The notes beneath the pieces are model-generated. The model was not told where the DNA came from, ran no database searches, and saw nothing but the letters and a program-made list of their open reading frames with translations. A stretch of 64,000 bases of DNA, from the NCBI RefSeq assembly GCF_016937655.1, contig NZ_JAFHKL010000010.1, positions 161,526 through 225,525 of the forward strand. The letters are read 5' to 3'. Made by a program: the position numbers and the translations under genes. Positions 63,942 through 64,000 of this stretch are shown here, piece by piece. The number at the start of each line of letters is the position of its first letter. Within the stretch, counting starts at the first letter, position 1. Origin of the DNA: Chromobacterium alkanivorans (GTDB lineage Bacteria; Pseudomonadota; Gammaproteobacteria; Burkholderiales; Chromobacteriaceae).

Positions 63942-64000
63942 CATGGTTTCGCGGGGCGGGTGGCGGGGGTTGGTTAATACCCTTTGTGGATATCCGCTGT

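Overview
The window is GC-rich, densely packed beta-proteobacterial chromosome. The unbroken yceF | yceD-rpmF-plsX-fabH-fabD-fabG-acpP-fabF block, a Neisseria-type trimeric porin, the lemA pair, DUF4936, the H-NS type and the reverse transsulfuration pair all point to Neisseriales, most likely Chromobacterium or a close relative (Aquitalea, Pseudogulbenkiania). That assignment is inference from gene content and order. I see no transposase, integrase, phage module or CRISPR array; this is mainly core chromosome with small accessory insertions.

Layout. 1-2.6 kb: 5'-truncated Fe3+-type ABC permease plus its ATPase. 3.1-6.1 kb: major porin, a strong candidate small RNA on the minus strand, and metY. 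6.2-9.3 kb: BLUF photoreceptor, EF-hand GIDE-like membrane protein with LemA, and a DUF2520 reductase. 9.4-11.9 kb: pncB, an RsmI-like methylase and yceF. 12-20.6 kb: ribosomal protein L32 and fatty acid synthesis, then pabB-pabC for folate. 20.8-27.7 kb: symporter, EAL protein, DUF4936, tyrA, an SDR, and a LysR/MFS divergent pair with a clear operator. 27.7-33.9 kb: nudJ-orf-mnmA, iron-responsive bfd and bfr, a DUF945 protein and a fatty acid desaturase. 34-38 kb: methyltransferase, then cbs-cgl-ridA (homocysteine to cysteine, with enamine clean-up). 38-40.7 kb: LasA-like M23 peptidase, miaA and a small membrane protein.

40.7-47.9 kb is the most interesting accessory block. betA and betB (choline to glycine betaine) lie divergent from a regulator that joins an XRE-type helix-turn-helix to about four PAS domains. 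Next comes a DMT-family transporter and a 91-residue protein. Two near-identical operator cassettes, each two tandem TTWAC-N5-GTWAW sites 19 bp apart, sit in the two control regions and tie the block into one candidate regulon. No betI or betT is present.

48-64 kb: sbcB, a hydratase/hydrolase pair, an orphan PotA-type ATPase and puuB, DUF1289 and TPMT-like genes, an MCP with a C-terminal sensor, an mneA-type Mn2+ exporter behind a yybP-ykoY riboswitch, mscL, an EamA exporter, a self-contained operon of three tRNA-Asn genes, ygfZ, an H-NS protein and a large PilZ-like protein.

Across the window there are five copies of a 110-146 bp structured repeat. Its ends lie on or next to stop codons of the flanking genes, and it contains a hairpin arm whose sequence changes while pairing is kept. 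With the candidate sRNA, the paired operators and a 36-residue membrane peptide missed by ordinary gene calling, this is the best candidate for undescribed biology here.
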